Positions 13,468 through 26,300 of a stretch of 64,000 bases of DNA are shown here, in pieces. How positions within the stretch are numbered: position 1 is the first letter of the stretch; each line of letters begins with the position of its first letter. Source of the stretch: Ficedula albicollis (lineage: Eukaryota; Chordata; Aves; Passeriformes; Muscicapidae); NCBI RefSeq assembly GCF_000247815.1, contig NC_021678.1:21705255-21769254 (forward strand), read 5' to 3'. Position numbers and translations under genes: made by a program. The notes below the pieces were generated by a model that saw only the letters and a program-made list of their open reading frames with translations, ran no database searches and was not told the origin of the DNA.

Positions 13468-16400
13468 TGTTTTCAATCCTAATCCTAGCTGAGAGCAGCT
13501 GAAGTGAATAATTTACAGGGCTGGTCCTTTAGAGCCCCTAGGATCAACGAGTGTGGTCCCAGTTGGGGCATACACAGCCTAAGAACAGAGACATTTCACA
13601 GTAATATATTGTGATATTTTTAGTGGCTAAATTTTCTCTACTGAACCACTTACTTTATAGAAACAGCAAGAGATGCCCTTTTCTTATAATAGCCATACTT
13701 CTGAAAGTTTTCAAATAATGGGCCTTGAAGACAGAATTATTACCAAATCACTGAAAGGTGTTATTGTGGACAGACATTCTTTCATCAAGCTCTTTGTTGA
13801 AAACATTGCAGCTGCTTTGGCTGAACTCTGTAAAATCATCCATCTGAGGGCAGTAATTGCTGAGGGCATAAATCAAGCTAAATGCTTAACTTTCAGCTAT
13901 GTTCTAATTAGTGGAGAACAAGGTCTTGCAATGGAAAGAATCAGGGAATAAGTGACTGTAACTGCTAACAGCTCACTAACAAATGGGCTAACAAAAGAAA
14001 GTAGTGTGAGAAGAATATGAATAATGTGTTTTATTGCTTTCCTCCTCTCACAGAAATTCCCCCTACTCCCAAAATAATCTCTTCCTGCTGCTTTTCTGCA
14101 GGTGTTATTGAGTACCTGGGAAACAAATCAAGGAATGACTGAGAACACTGACTATGCTGGAGAATCTTGCCTGGCAGTGTGCTGCAGGTTAAGGCAAACA
14201 GCTGGAGCAGAGTGATGGGCTGATGGGAACAGTCAGTCATTTTGTTGTTCAGACTGCAAGGCACCATCCAAACAGATCAAAATGGAAGGAGACAGCAGTA
14301 CCTATGGGGTATGCAGACACCATGTTTACAAAGAACCCCTTACCTCAGAGGCATGGCCAGCTGCACAACTTCAAGGCAGGATATTTGTTTGAGGTTGAAT
14401 TGCTCTAGAGTTTGCAAACCAAATTGCAACCCTCCCTGCAGAGAAGTGAGTGCTCTAATATTGTCCTGAATTCACTGATGCCAGCTTATTTGACTCCTGA
14501 AAAAACTCAGGTAAGGGAACAGGAATTCACTTGCACCTCCACAGACCCCCAACAGGGAAAAAAAACCACATTTATAGTCGAGGTAATTTGTAGAGTAAGT
14601 TTTCTTCTTAGCCATTCAATTGTTAATTAGAAAATAGTCCACTGGGCACAGCAAAAAAATCCCAAAAAATTAAATCAAAAGCTCCCTTCGTTGTGGAGTT
14701 AACTAAGCAAGTAAAAGCTGCCTGGAGCACCAAGTTACTGCTGAAATTGCTTCACCTGAAGTCAACCAGCCAGCCTTTAAACTCAGCCAATGAATTCTGA
14801 TTGATCCAGCTGCATTCTACAGCTTCTTTCTGAGTTGCAGGATGCTGCTACAGGAACTTGAATTTATGTTCTGGCAAGGAAGCTGCTGAGCTGCCAATGT
14901 CTTCATCAGTCTGACATTTCTTTCCATAGGCAACAAAAACTGAGTGGGAGTACAGGTGGTCTCCTTTTTCTTGTTTCCATGCAAAGAAGATCCTAAGATA
15001 AAAAAAGGTTACTCGCCTGATTGTGATGACAACTTTCTTTTTCCCAAATAGTGAAATGTCAGATAATCTCTTCATTGTAAAAAGGCATATAATTTACAGT
15101 GGAAGCTACTTCTGAATTTGTGGAGTCGAAATCAGCTTTGCAAGCCTTAACAGTGTCTGCACAAGAGCAGTTTCAGATCTTCAGGCACCCAGAACACTTA
15201 CTTCCATTTCTCCACACACAACCAACCTGAAGCATCTTTGTGACAGAACATCCAAAGAGGTTTTCTCAGCTTGGGCTTCTCTGATTGTTAACTAGGTTGT
15301 GCTGTTTCACTCATTTCAGCTAACCAGGAATTTTAGGTCACTGTCTAATTTTGCCTGGGTTTGTTTGGATTTGGTAGTATCTGTAGGCAGTAGACTTACT
15401 AGGCAGGTGCTTTAGAGAGATGGGAGGGAGGAGGACTCAAAACTGCTTAAATCCACTTTCATTACATTTTTCTGCCTTCAATGTGTAGTGCTCAAGTGGG
15501 GCTTCCCAATTGCCTGTGTTGTCCATCAAAGGTGGCCTTGACTTGGCTTTAAGCACAGACTGTGATGTGGTTCAGACAGGATGAATGCTTTATAGCCCCA
15601 GTGAAGCGCCCGTGGTGGGCTAACATCTGGATTTGGTGCTGACAGGGTGGCTGGCAGGCAGCTGTGTGGTGAAGGAGAACAGCTGTTCATGGCCACTGAC
15701 AGTGACTGCGCACTCACGTCAGTGCAGACACAACCAACAGACTTCTTGGGAACAACACATAGCACCAGACACAACGTGCAAAAATGTTTGCTTTATTCTT
15801 ACACCTGAATTCATTATACGAGGCTGGGTAGGAATTCTTCTCATAAACAGCCTATGTGACTTCAAATTCAGTCATGGAAACCGGAATTTCTATATGCAGA
15901 GAACAACACTACAGCAAGAGCATATTTTTATCCTGGTAGCAGCTATTCAGATTTCTGTTGATTGCATAATTCTCTGAAAATTACCTTTTTTTTGGATGAA
16001 ATTCCTCTTGCTTTATCTTGGACAGAAAGTGAACAGTAAAATCTGCTCAACCATTTTTTAATCATCAATGAATCACCAAAACTAAAACTGATTTTGAAAT
16101 ATTTTGTGTGTGTCCATGAGGAATTTACTAGGACTATACATCTCTTACACTCTGGTTATTTCATCGACTTAATTTTTATAGGGAAGAAAAATCAGGTAAA
16201 GTAGTAATGGTTCACTGGCTATAATTGACCAAAACCCCACAATAAATCAAAACCAGACTTCCAAAGCATTGAAATTATCTCATTTATCTTAAGGAAAAAA
16301 ACCCAAAACCATAAAAAGCATTTTGGTCAAATTTGATGTTACAAAACATTTTTATATTTATTTAATATCATGTTTCCTACTCTGTAGATATACTGTATAT

Positions 16401-16985
16401 TTTCTGAAAAAATAATATGCAAACAGATTATTGCATAACACATCTCTTCCAAATTAGCCCAGAAATATTCACTAAGTTAATTTTTAACACAATAAGAAAA
16501 GTGTTTTAATATTTTATGTTTGAATTCCAGAGAGTTTCATCACGTAAGATATTCTGTGGAAAGCAGCACCTATTTACTTTTTTGTAAGCCGTTATGAAGA
16601 TGGAATTGGCCTCTCAGACAAAATAACAGAGGTGATTAAAACACAAGCTGAATAAAGGAGCTTACTGAGTGGATTCTTGCAGAGTGAGTATTTAATCTTG
16701 GCTCTGTGTGTGTGTGTGTGATATTTTGCATAATGGTCTTCAGACTTCCTACAATTTTACTGTTACAGAATATACATATACATAGTGCTGAGACACAGAG
16801 AAGTGGATTTCACATTATGTCTATGCTTATTTAGGGTCACTGTCTATGTGGAATGAGGAAAAGTAATATTAAAAGGAAACAATTATGAAACAGAAAATAT
16901 TTCAGTATGCAAACAAAGAAAAATACTGTATTTTAGTTTAGAGACAGTTCAAGCATATACAGCATATACACAATAAAGCTCAGTG
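13468..16985. other. Gene-free flanking DNA
   Basis: Unique sequence with a (TG)8 microsatellite at 16705-16720. Open frames of up to 114 codons show no family features. Nothing else was identified. Confidence 0.6.
16705..16720. repeat. (TG)8 microsatellite
   Basis: Eight uninterrupted TG units. Confidence 0.9.
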
Positions 16986-17005
16986 TTTTTTTTTTTTTTT
17001 TTTTT
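16986..17005. repeat. T20 homopolymer
   Basis: Twenty T on the plus strand. No flanking retrotransposon sequence was recognised. No target-site duplication was checked. Confidence 0.9.
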
Positions 17006-17666
17006 AGCTAAAGAAGCAGTCATGGAATTGTTGAATATTGGCTTAAAACTCGACAACCACCTAGTGCATTCTTCTTGCTCACCTTTTAAAAATACACAAT
17101 CTGAGATGGATACATTGCACTGCTGGAGTTTACAATATATATTTCAAATTTACAAAAATACAGAAAAACAAGATTTCTTGCACTCAGATACTGAGCATTA
17201 ACCCTTTGAGTACTAATTCCCACCTGCAACACTGCAGAACACATTCATCTGACTTACATGTTTTTATAACATTCTAACAATTATAATTGTCATCTTTATG
17301 TACACTATTAGGAAATTTATTCCTACATATTAAAAAAAAAAAGAAGGTAGAGTCTAATAAACTGCTAATAACAGAAAAATATGGGGCTGAAGTATGGTGA
17401 AGATTTCTGCCACATATACACAGAGAACTGCAGGCTGATGGTCTCTCAATGGAATTTTCTATTTTCTCTCTGCTGCAATTACATAAGTCTGTGTGAAGAC
17501 ATCACAGCAAACTTTCTAGTGTGGCCATACAGAATTGTGCTTTTTCTCTCATTTCTGGATGCACTGTTCACTTTCCACTGTAGACATTTTTCTCACAGCT
17601 CTATGCTCCCATTCACTTTCTGAAATCTATTATTATTCTGCACCCTTCCTATTTGTAAAAAGCAGT

Positions 17667-17672
17667 TTTATT
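17667..17672 (-). terminator. Candidate distal polyadenylation signal AATAAA
   Basis: The plus strand reads tttatt, which is AATAAA on the minus strand, about 1.4 kb past the ADGRA1 stop. No clear GU-rich element was scored, so this is only a positional candidate. Confidence 0.35.
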
Positions 17673-19036
17673 TAATATAGGGATCGTTCTGATGTAGTTC
17701 TGTACTGTGAGTTGATGCTTTGTGTCCAGAAGTTCATGGAAACACGAAAAAAATCTTGCCAAGAGCCTTGTTGATAGAGAATGCTACTGACCCTGGAATG
17801 CCCTAAAATTCAGCAGAAATATGAACATAAAGAACTATTCTGAAGGTCAAATTTGCATTAAAGGATTAAGACAATCTGAAATTTGCTAGGGGGCGAAATG
17901 GGTTTTCAGAAAGCAAGTGGTGAAATTAATAAATGGATTCTAAGAAGGTGTGTTTTTAGAAAATTACTGAACTTCCTCTTTCTTCACAACTCTGGACTAC
18001 ATTGATCATGTAACTAAATAGACAATATCATATATACAGTATCTCTGAACTAGAATAAGCTACTTTAAGAAAATAACTGTAGTCCTCAAAGAGTTAATGA
18101 TAAAACTGCTCTACCTTAACAGATGTGGAAAGGTTACTGTGGAACAGCTTACAGATTTGTTTAAAAGGCATACTTTACAAAGAAGTGTAAAACTCGTTGA
18201 GACAATTGCTATTACACCACACAGTGCCACATACAATGAGTAGTGCATGCTCTGTAAAGACATTAGAGTGGACCCTTATCAAAGCTATCATATAACCTTA
18301 TACAAAGGATTGTGCCACTTAAACTAGTGCAGAGTGATTTTTTTCCTGTAGATTTATAATGCTCTAGATTAATATCAATAGGGTTTTTCACAGCCTTGTA
18401 CCACACTTTTTTTTTGTTCTTTTTTAAAACACATGTAACACTAGAAAACAGCAAATGGTATATCCTGACATATGTCATGCAAAATACAACCAATACAGCA
18501 CCAAAGATGTAACAGAGACATTACCTAGCACTTCTCTCCAACAGGAAAAAGGACAGAACAGAGACTGTACATTACATGACTTTACAGGCCATATGCTACA
18601 GAAAGTTTTTAGAGGCAGTATCACTTTTGTATATCTAAAAAGCTGCAATTTTATAAAATCCTGTTTATCATTTCTACCATAGCCACTTCTGATTAAAATC
18701 CATGGCACAGTAATATTTTTCTACAAAAATAAATAAGTAAAAGTTTAAGATGCTGATATGTTTATAAAAAGTGTCTGAAGTTACTACAGAAAAAAAGTGA
18801 AAACAATGAATGAAAATGATGTTTCTAAAGAAATGTCATTCAGTATAACAAAAGGATATTGCCTCTCTTATTCAATTGTCTAGACTTCATTTTCTCATTA
18901 TCTTTCAGAATAATTTCATAACTTCCTTTTAAAAATAATTTCACTTTAAAACTGTCACTATCCCTCTTTTTTTTTGCCATTTACAAAGAAAAGGGAAAGC
19001 TGTACAATTTACCGATGAGCTAAACATATCACCATA

Positions 19037-19042
19037 TTTATT
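19037..19042 (-). terminator. Candidate proximal polyadenylation signal AATAAA
   Basis: This is AATAAA on the minus strand about 60 nt after the ADGRA1 stop codon. Use of this site would give a very short 3' UTR. It may be a chance hexamer in AT-rich sequence. Confidence 0.25.
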
Positions 19043-19104
19043 TTGGGATAAAAGCAAAGATAACGATGGTTTAGGGCACAAACCACATGACGACGGCCCA
19101 CGAA

Positions 19105-20329
19105 CTACACAGTAGTTTCATTTTTCCAGGGGCCAGTTTTGATATTTCCTGTACTATCTGAGCTGTATATCATGGCTTCGTGCATGTTTCCCTTGAGAAT
19201 GCCGTTGTGGCTGGCTGTGCTGAAGGGCAGGGACTGTGTCCGTGGGTGCATTTCAAAGTGGGCAGGGTGGTGCACAGCGTCACTGTCGGGCGGCATTTTC
19301 CCACAGCTGTACAGCACAGTACTGGCGTCGCTGCTCTCGGGCTGGCTCACGGTGGGGTAGGGGTCACTCTGCGAGCAGCAGGCGCGCCTGTGACCCGACT
19401 GGCTCTCGTGGGTGCTGTGGGGACTGTCTGTGTGGGAGCTGTGGATGCTGCCGTCGATGCTCGAGGGGATGTGGTAGGCGTACTCTCTTTCCCCCGCAGG
19501 CCTGTGCCGGCTGAAGTAGCGTGGCTTAGTTCTGCTTTTCAGACACCTGTGAATGTGCATGTTGGGTCTGAAGGTTCCCTCGTTGTGCACGTGGATGTGA
19601 GCTTCGTCATCCAGCAGCTGGTCGCAGTGCATTTTGGCGCAGCACGGCGTCACGGGCGACAGGCAGTTAACGTGGTTCTGAACTGCTTGCAGGTTAGTGA
19701 GTTTGCAGTGGCTCGCTGCTGGGTGATTGAACACAGCTGACTTGTTGGGACAGGGCGATTCCTGCAGACAAGGTGCGTGGACTTGAGTGTCGCCGTTGAT
19801 GTTGACCTTTGGGCGCACGTTTACTTGCACAGAGTAGGTGTTTCTTTTGGATGGGCAGCAGGACCACCAGCAATGCCACACATCGTCTCGCTTTGCACAG
19901 TGATGGATCAGGATGAAAAGCCCCAAGGTCACACAGAAGGCTCCATAAAGACAGCTAAATATCATATCCAAGAAATGACCTTGAGATACTGCAAGTGCTC
20001 CAAAGGTCCAAGTGGCAGTAAACAGGAACAAAGTGAATGCTGCGGCTCGAAGCTGAGCCTTAAATGAATGCTCATTTTCCAATAAGGAAGAAGAAATCAT
20101 GGGGCAGGTTGCCTGGGGAACGGACACAGAGTCTGTGATATGACCGTGGCCCACGTCAGTACTTGGCATTCTCTGTGGATCTTCTGTCTTTTCCCTCAGC
20201 TCGTACTTGCGCTCGGGATGGCGCTTCAGCTGCACGTACGTGCACAGAAAGTAAACACAGGTCACCAGCACAATGAATGCCACTGGCCCGTAAAAAGCAC
20301 CGAGACTGGGCTCCCAGGCCATCCAGCAA
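19105..20329 (-). CDS. ADGRA1: ADGRA1 terminal coding exon: ECL2, TM5-TM7, cytoplasmic tail, PDZ ligand
   Basis: The acceptor is ...ttgttttcag. The first base completes Tyr166, followed by [15 protein letters not shown], where Cys167 is the ECL2 disulfide cysteine. TM5 is [15 protein letters not shown], the ICL3 segment is about 58 residues, TM6 is [19 protein letters not shown] and TM7 runs from [16 protein letters not shown] Cys/Trp cluster (CWWSCCP) just after TM7 is a possible palmitoylation site. The remaining tail is His/Ser/Pro-rich, with family-conserved islands such as MTNLQA-like (here LTNLQAVQ), [30 protein letters not shown] and [14 protein letters not shown], then TAG. The internal ATG at 20322 is not a start: coding continues through the splice site. 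The exon is much richer in GC and CpG than its surroundings. Confidence 0.97.
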
Positions 20330-23300
20330 CTGAAAACAACAAAGAGAGAGAGTCAAGAACATTTCAGAGCCTACATTAGATGTGATGGACAACTGACTGC
20401 TGTCTGACTTGTATGACACAACGGTATCTCAGATGTTCAACTTGTGGAGAGAGGGGGCCTGCCCTTAATATTAATTAAGCTGAGGCATCACTTTCTAATT
20501 TTTTAATAGAATAGAATATATAGTATAATTTACAGATTATTAAAACTGAAAATTTCCAAGAAATGTAGGTCAGTTTAGACTCCAGAATTGCAGTGAAGTA
20601 CAAGACCATTTATGTCAACCCTTTTTTCTACTATTAAAAATGTCAGCACTAATACTTTGATTAAAAAGCAAATGAGGCATAGTTTATACACTCTATGTGA
20701 GCAATAGAAATGCACAGATTTCAATGGTTTGTATCAATGAACACTGCTACAAATTCTTAAGCCTGAAGATTGTTATTATGGAATTTTCTTCTTGCCAAAG
20801 AACAGCCTGAGTACCAAGAGAGGCTGAAAAAAGACTTTCAGTTGAACTGTCACCACTTTCTGCAGTGAGCAGACCTCAAAGATCCATGCCATTTCTGAAT
20901 TCTGCACTATTTCTAGAGTTCCTGGGAGTTCATCCGTGTCAATTTGAATGTCCTCAGAAAAATTAAGAGAAACTGATGGTCTCTTTGTGATATGTTAGTA
21001 GCATAATATAATTGCATCATGGTTTGCTAGGCTTTAAATAATATAACCAGAACTGTTTTAGAGCAGCTTAAAGTAGCTCACAGGCCAGCATGAGTCTGAG
21101 AGGACTGTCTTAAGGACAAATGATCTGATCAAACAAGCATGGGAGAAGAAAACACTAATGAAATCCTAGATGGAAACTGGCAGAACATGGGTTAGAGGGA
21201 GAAGGAATATTTGCCTCGTTTTGACTCTTCTCTATGATGTGCTTTTAGCCATGGTTACAGACAGAGAACTGAGCTGGCAGTGTAGCCTAGTACAGCTGCT
21301 ACTACGTTCTTATATCCTAAATATTGCATGGATAAATATTTCTGGAAAGAGGAATAAGTTACTTTATCTCTTGGACTTGGACAAGAAGTAATGGGCTTAA
21401 ACTGCAGCAAGAAAGATCTAAATTAGACTTTTAAAAAAGTTTCTTAGCTGTTAGGACAATTAGGATAATAAGCTGTTGGAATGAAATGTGGTCTTTCCAT
21501 TACGGGAGCATTTAAAGTGCCTCAGATAAATAACTGTCAGGAATGGTTTGGATGTAGCTGATTTCCCACTGGGTCAGAAAGACAGACCAGGTGATCTGTC
21601 ATGATGATTCCAGCTCTAAAAGTGACACTCTGTGACACTTCATATTCATTTAGGCGTGTGTGATTAGTTGCAGTCCCGCCAGTTCCAGTGAGGAAACTTC
21701 TGATATCAGATTCTTGTCGAGCCAGGAATTATCTACAAGTTACTATAAAAAGGGCAGAATGACTTTTTCTCCCAGGCTGAGAACCTCTCAGCTAAATAGA
21801 GACAGTCCCACTGGGCTTTACAGCAAGAAACTGCAGAATAATGACTTTGAATTTTTAAAATCTCCACCTTAAACAGAAACACACTCACATATATTAATGA
21901 ACTTAGAAACACTCCAAAGAGTATATAATTTACTGTTAGACAGGCACAAGAAAAGATTCCCTGAAAGATATTTGTGAAAACAAATAGGTGGTAAATTACC
22001 ACCTATATTTAATTGGATAAGCAGAGAACACAAAGCTCTGTGAATACTTGAAATACATTTGAATGGTGCATATTTGATGCAAAGTGGAGTGGAATGTTCC
22101 CAAGTGGAACAGTCTCATGGGATGCTGTTATTTCAACTAGAATCTCATTGTGGAAAAAAAAAATCTGTAAAAAAGTTCAAGTTTGTGCATCTACATTTAA
22201 TTTATTAATACCATAAAAAATGAATAAGGCACATAACTTACTATGCTGCCATTGAATTAGAAGATTTTTACTCAATCTTATAACCATTCCTCATCTGTCC
22301 CTTGTTTTCTGTGCACACTGTGGCACCAGGTATTGATTTGCTACATTAACATGATTAAAGAAGTATAGCCCCAGTAACTGCACCAAAATGAAAAATGTCT
22401 CATATTTAGGAACATAAATAATAGAGCTTTATAATACACTGTTGATCATAAACTGGGTATTTAACTGGAAAAATTTGGATAATTATATAAATATGACTTG
22501 GACCCTAGGCAGAGCATACAGTTAGCCATGGTATGCACTGATTTCTTATTGGAATTTAAATTACAATTAACTGTGAAAATGTCTTTAAGGAGCCAGACAC
22601 TCACTTATGAACCACTCTCCTTGGTTGCCACTTTTCATGCCCAGAACATAACCAGTTTCAAATGTGTTACAATAGATGCCCAAAGCATCTAAGAGTGATG
22701 TCCCCTAGAGTATTAGTGCTGCCAGAGTACTAAAATATCCATTAGTGTGGCAGCCACTGCCATGCTGGTCTGTTACTCACACTGTGTTTAACTTTGCAGT
22801 CTAATTCACCTTCTGCTAATGCTTTTAGGGAAAGACTGAATGTACTTATGGATACCTCATGCTTCATGCCAAGAATTAGGAATTAATAACAATGTGATGC
22901 CTGGTGAGCTTGTGGAGGTCTGCTGAGCACCTCCCTACACACAAGGACACGAAAGGATTCTGACTGGAACATTTCCAGCCGGTGAAATTCCAAAATATTT
23001 AAGTTTTAATGGAGTGATGGGAGTGGAGGAAATGGGGAAGGGATTTTTACTTGTTCTTTTCTTACATCATTATTTTTAAATTGCTCTAAGTTGCCAGAAG
23101 GATTTCAAATCAAGGTAGATAATGAAATGAAAATATTTAAATAATTAATAGCTGCATTAGATATGATATTCATTAGGTACTTTTAATATCTTTCACTTAT
23201 TCAGATGTAAATGAAGAGTGATTCTGTAAACGAAAGGTGATTGTATTGCCACTAATGAAGTCAAATTGGTGGAGGTGAAGCAGCGAGCTCCAGACTAAGA

Positions 23301-26300
23301 CATTGCTCTTTCACAGGTAATTAATAAAATTTTGTAACAGATACCATCCCAAATTGCATGCCTGTACCCTTTATGAAGTCAGCTACATTTATTTGGATAA
23401 GAAACACAATCTGTTTTCCTTAAAAGTTTTATGATAGTAGCTTGTACTTACTATGGTGCATTGCCTTCAATCCCATAATTATTGATATTGGTTGCTGCTG
23501 TAATCCCACATATAATGAACGGAACTCCACCACTAATCAGGTAAAATCTGTTGAGAGATAATAACTGATATTTTAATTTGCCTGACTTGTAGTCAAAAAT
23601 AGTTTTAAAATAATTGTACCTTCTTTAAGTATTTTGGGAATAAAATATTGCTGAAATATTAAACAAGTCCCTAAACCAGAAAAGCAAAGAATAAAGTATT
23701 GTCACAATAAGAACTGTACTCTATGAAGCAAAGAGCAGAAAGCTTAATATTTATTATTTATATGGACCCACTTCTAACAAACACTTGTTTTATGATTTCA
23801 GTAAATGTAGCTACCATTGAAGTAATATGAAAAAACAAAACATTATCTAAATCCTAAATAAAGTTGTTCCCCTCACTTAGATATTTATTAGTTAGTAAAT
23901 ATGCAAGCATTATAAGTTAAAAATATTCAGGCAAAGCACCTCTATCCACTTTAACATACAAATGCTACCAGGCAAATTCAGTGAAATCACGGAAACTTTT
24001 TCATATTTCCCACTTAACAAAAGAAAGAAAGCTCAGTTAGCCAAAGAGAAAGGGACAGTACTCTTGGTAAAATGTTTTGGTTTATTTCTTCACAAAATCA
24101 CGGAAACTTTTTCATATTTCCCACTTGACAAAAGAAAGGAAGCTCAGTTAGCCAAAGAGAAAGGGACAGTGCTCTTGGTAAAATGTTTTGGTTCATTTCT
24201 TCACCGGGAAAAATCTGAAGAAATCGGAAGGATTTTGCATATCCCTCACTTCTCTTTACTCTTTCTGTACCCAGCCTTGCAAATGCATTAAAATATGAGC
24301 GCTTCCAAGTCTTCAGCAAGATCTGGAAAGCGTTAGTCTTTCTGTAGAGACTGGTATTGTAAGACAGAAAGCAGAGAGTTCACACCCCTCTGACAGGTTA
24401 AATGCCATTGCACTGCTTGGATGCAGCACTCAGTGCAATGTAGGATCATTCAGGCCACCGTGAAGTCCCAGGGGATCTCACAGAATTTGGCATCCTTCAT
24501 GCCTATGTCCAAATTCAGCAAAATGAACCATCATCACATTTTCCATTTACATAAGCAGAAGACAGAATTATGCCTGGAGCACAGCACTTCCACCACTGTG
24601 GTCTCTGAGGTGGAGAGCACCAGCCCCCATTCCTGCAGCTGGAAGCGACGGTGCTCAGTGGCAAAAGGAAAATGTTCCACTGCGCCCAGGAGCTCAGCTG
24701 GTTCTCTGAAATTCTGACTCATTCCCTGGCTTAACCAATGCTCCTCCGTCAGCAGACAAAATTAGCTTCTTTTCAAGCCACTTCTTTGGTGTGGAAACAG
24801 TATGCAGGGATACAGGCACTTTCCAGTCTCTGCTGCTATGTCCATCAGGTCTAAGAGGAACCTGGTAACGTGTGGGACACATCTGATCACAATCTAACCA
24901 CTAGTTTTCTATAAGGTATTATAAATACTGGGAAATTTCACAGTCATTTCAAGGTTGGATTTTTACACAAACAGAGTAATAGTAAGATTAAATAAATCAG
25001 CATTTAATTCCAGCCCAGAATTAGTGTCAGCATTTCTTAACCTCTTTTCCCACCTCCTTCCAAAGCAGAATTACGGGTCAAGCCTCAGAAATTTCATGTT
25101 AGAATTTACAGTCAATCTTTGTCCTAACAGTGTAAACTGTAAACAGACCACAGAAAACCATATTTGCACTCATCAGGAAGCCCTTCAGATTTTACAAAAT
25201 CAAAGTCATTGAGTATATATTTTTTCTTCAACTGGGCTTATTCTGAAGAGCTCAACAAATTCCAATGAACAAGCTGTCTTCCTACAAAATCCATTCATCC
25301 ACTGCAGTTTAATGATTGTAAATATCTTTTGACTTGAGCACGTTGAATAAGCTAGCTTAATAGCTTTTTATTATTTTTAACAAAGACATTTTCAATGACA
25401 TTTTTGGAATTCAGGAAATTACTAGGGTAGAGCAATGAGGCATATAAAAGTTAATCCTAATTTACCTAAAAAACAGTAAGGAGCAGAAAGAATAGGAATA
25501 CAGAAGCAAGTACAGGAAACTGCACTTCGAACTCATCTGAAGTGATTATACCATAGAATTTACCTAAAATGCAACCTATAATTTAATTTTTTGCAGTGCC
25601 ACCACTTTTTACAGATAGTACACATACATATAAATCAATTCTTATCTAAAGTTTCAGACAAGCCAGTATTTGGGTGTTAGATAATTACTTCACAGCTCAC
25701 ACTTCCAGCAGGCTGCTGAACACAAGAGTAGCAACAGATGTTCTGGAAGCACTTTAGCTACACAGTGCTGCAGAAATGTGGCAAAATCCAGCCAAATTCC
25801 TGTTGTGGCTCAGGGGTAAGGGCAAGAAAATACATTCTAGAAACGACATAAGGTGAAGTCAAATGTTTCAGTGTACCTGAGGTGCGCTGTACTGATATCC
25901 AGCACCTCACACTGCTGGCCCTGTCTCTCTGGGAGGGGGAAGGAAAATAACAAATAGAAATGACAGTGTAACAAATGATTTTTCATTGGTAGGTTCAGGA
26001 TTCACGAAGGGTGAAGAGAAATAAAAGCTGTTGAATAGAAGAAAAGTCAGCAAGAGAGGAATAGAATTAAAATAGACACATTAAAAAATACAGTCAAAGA
26101 TACAGAAGTTAATTGTAAGAGCAGAAGTGCATACTCTTGTCCATTTGTGTGAGCTCATGGATGGATACCTTATACAGTATATACAGAAGAAAAGGCCACA
26201 TTGCAAAGTCACCAAAAAGACATCAATGAAGAAGTTTCACATACATGTTAGTTGTGAGGAAGTACACTTGAAATGAATAAATTTAGACCAGACTTTTCAA

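Larger units (their letters stand above)
17660..19104 (-). other. ADGRA1: Probable ADGRA1 3' UTR
   Basis: This AT-rich, non-repetitive sequence follows the stop codon. Two AATAAA hexamers on the minus strand could end the transcript: 19037-19042, only about 60 nt after the stop, and 17667-17672, about 1.4 kb after it. The distal one fits the long 3' UTR typical of this gene better. The left boundary is inferred only from that hexamer. Confidence 0.45.
20330..23451 (-). other. ADGRA1: ADGRA1 last intron (3.1 kb)
   Basis: Between the TM4 exon donor and the last exon acceptor. It holds a probable decayed CR1 tail (about 21480-21650) and a 23-nt near-perfect palindrome (21984-22006). No coding exon was recognised. 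Confidence 0.9.

Noticed and set aside
16970..17005. AATAAA followed by T20, as a possible retroposed 3' end
   Set aside because: The homopolymer is T on the strand carrying AATAAA, not A, and no parent gene sequence precedes it.
20322..20322. ATG at 20322 as the start of an independent 405-residue protein
   Set aside because: Coding continues upstream through CW to a ttttcag acceptor and joins the TM4 exon in phase, so it is an internal Met of ADGRA1.
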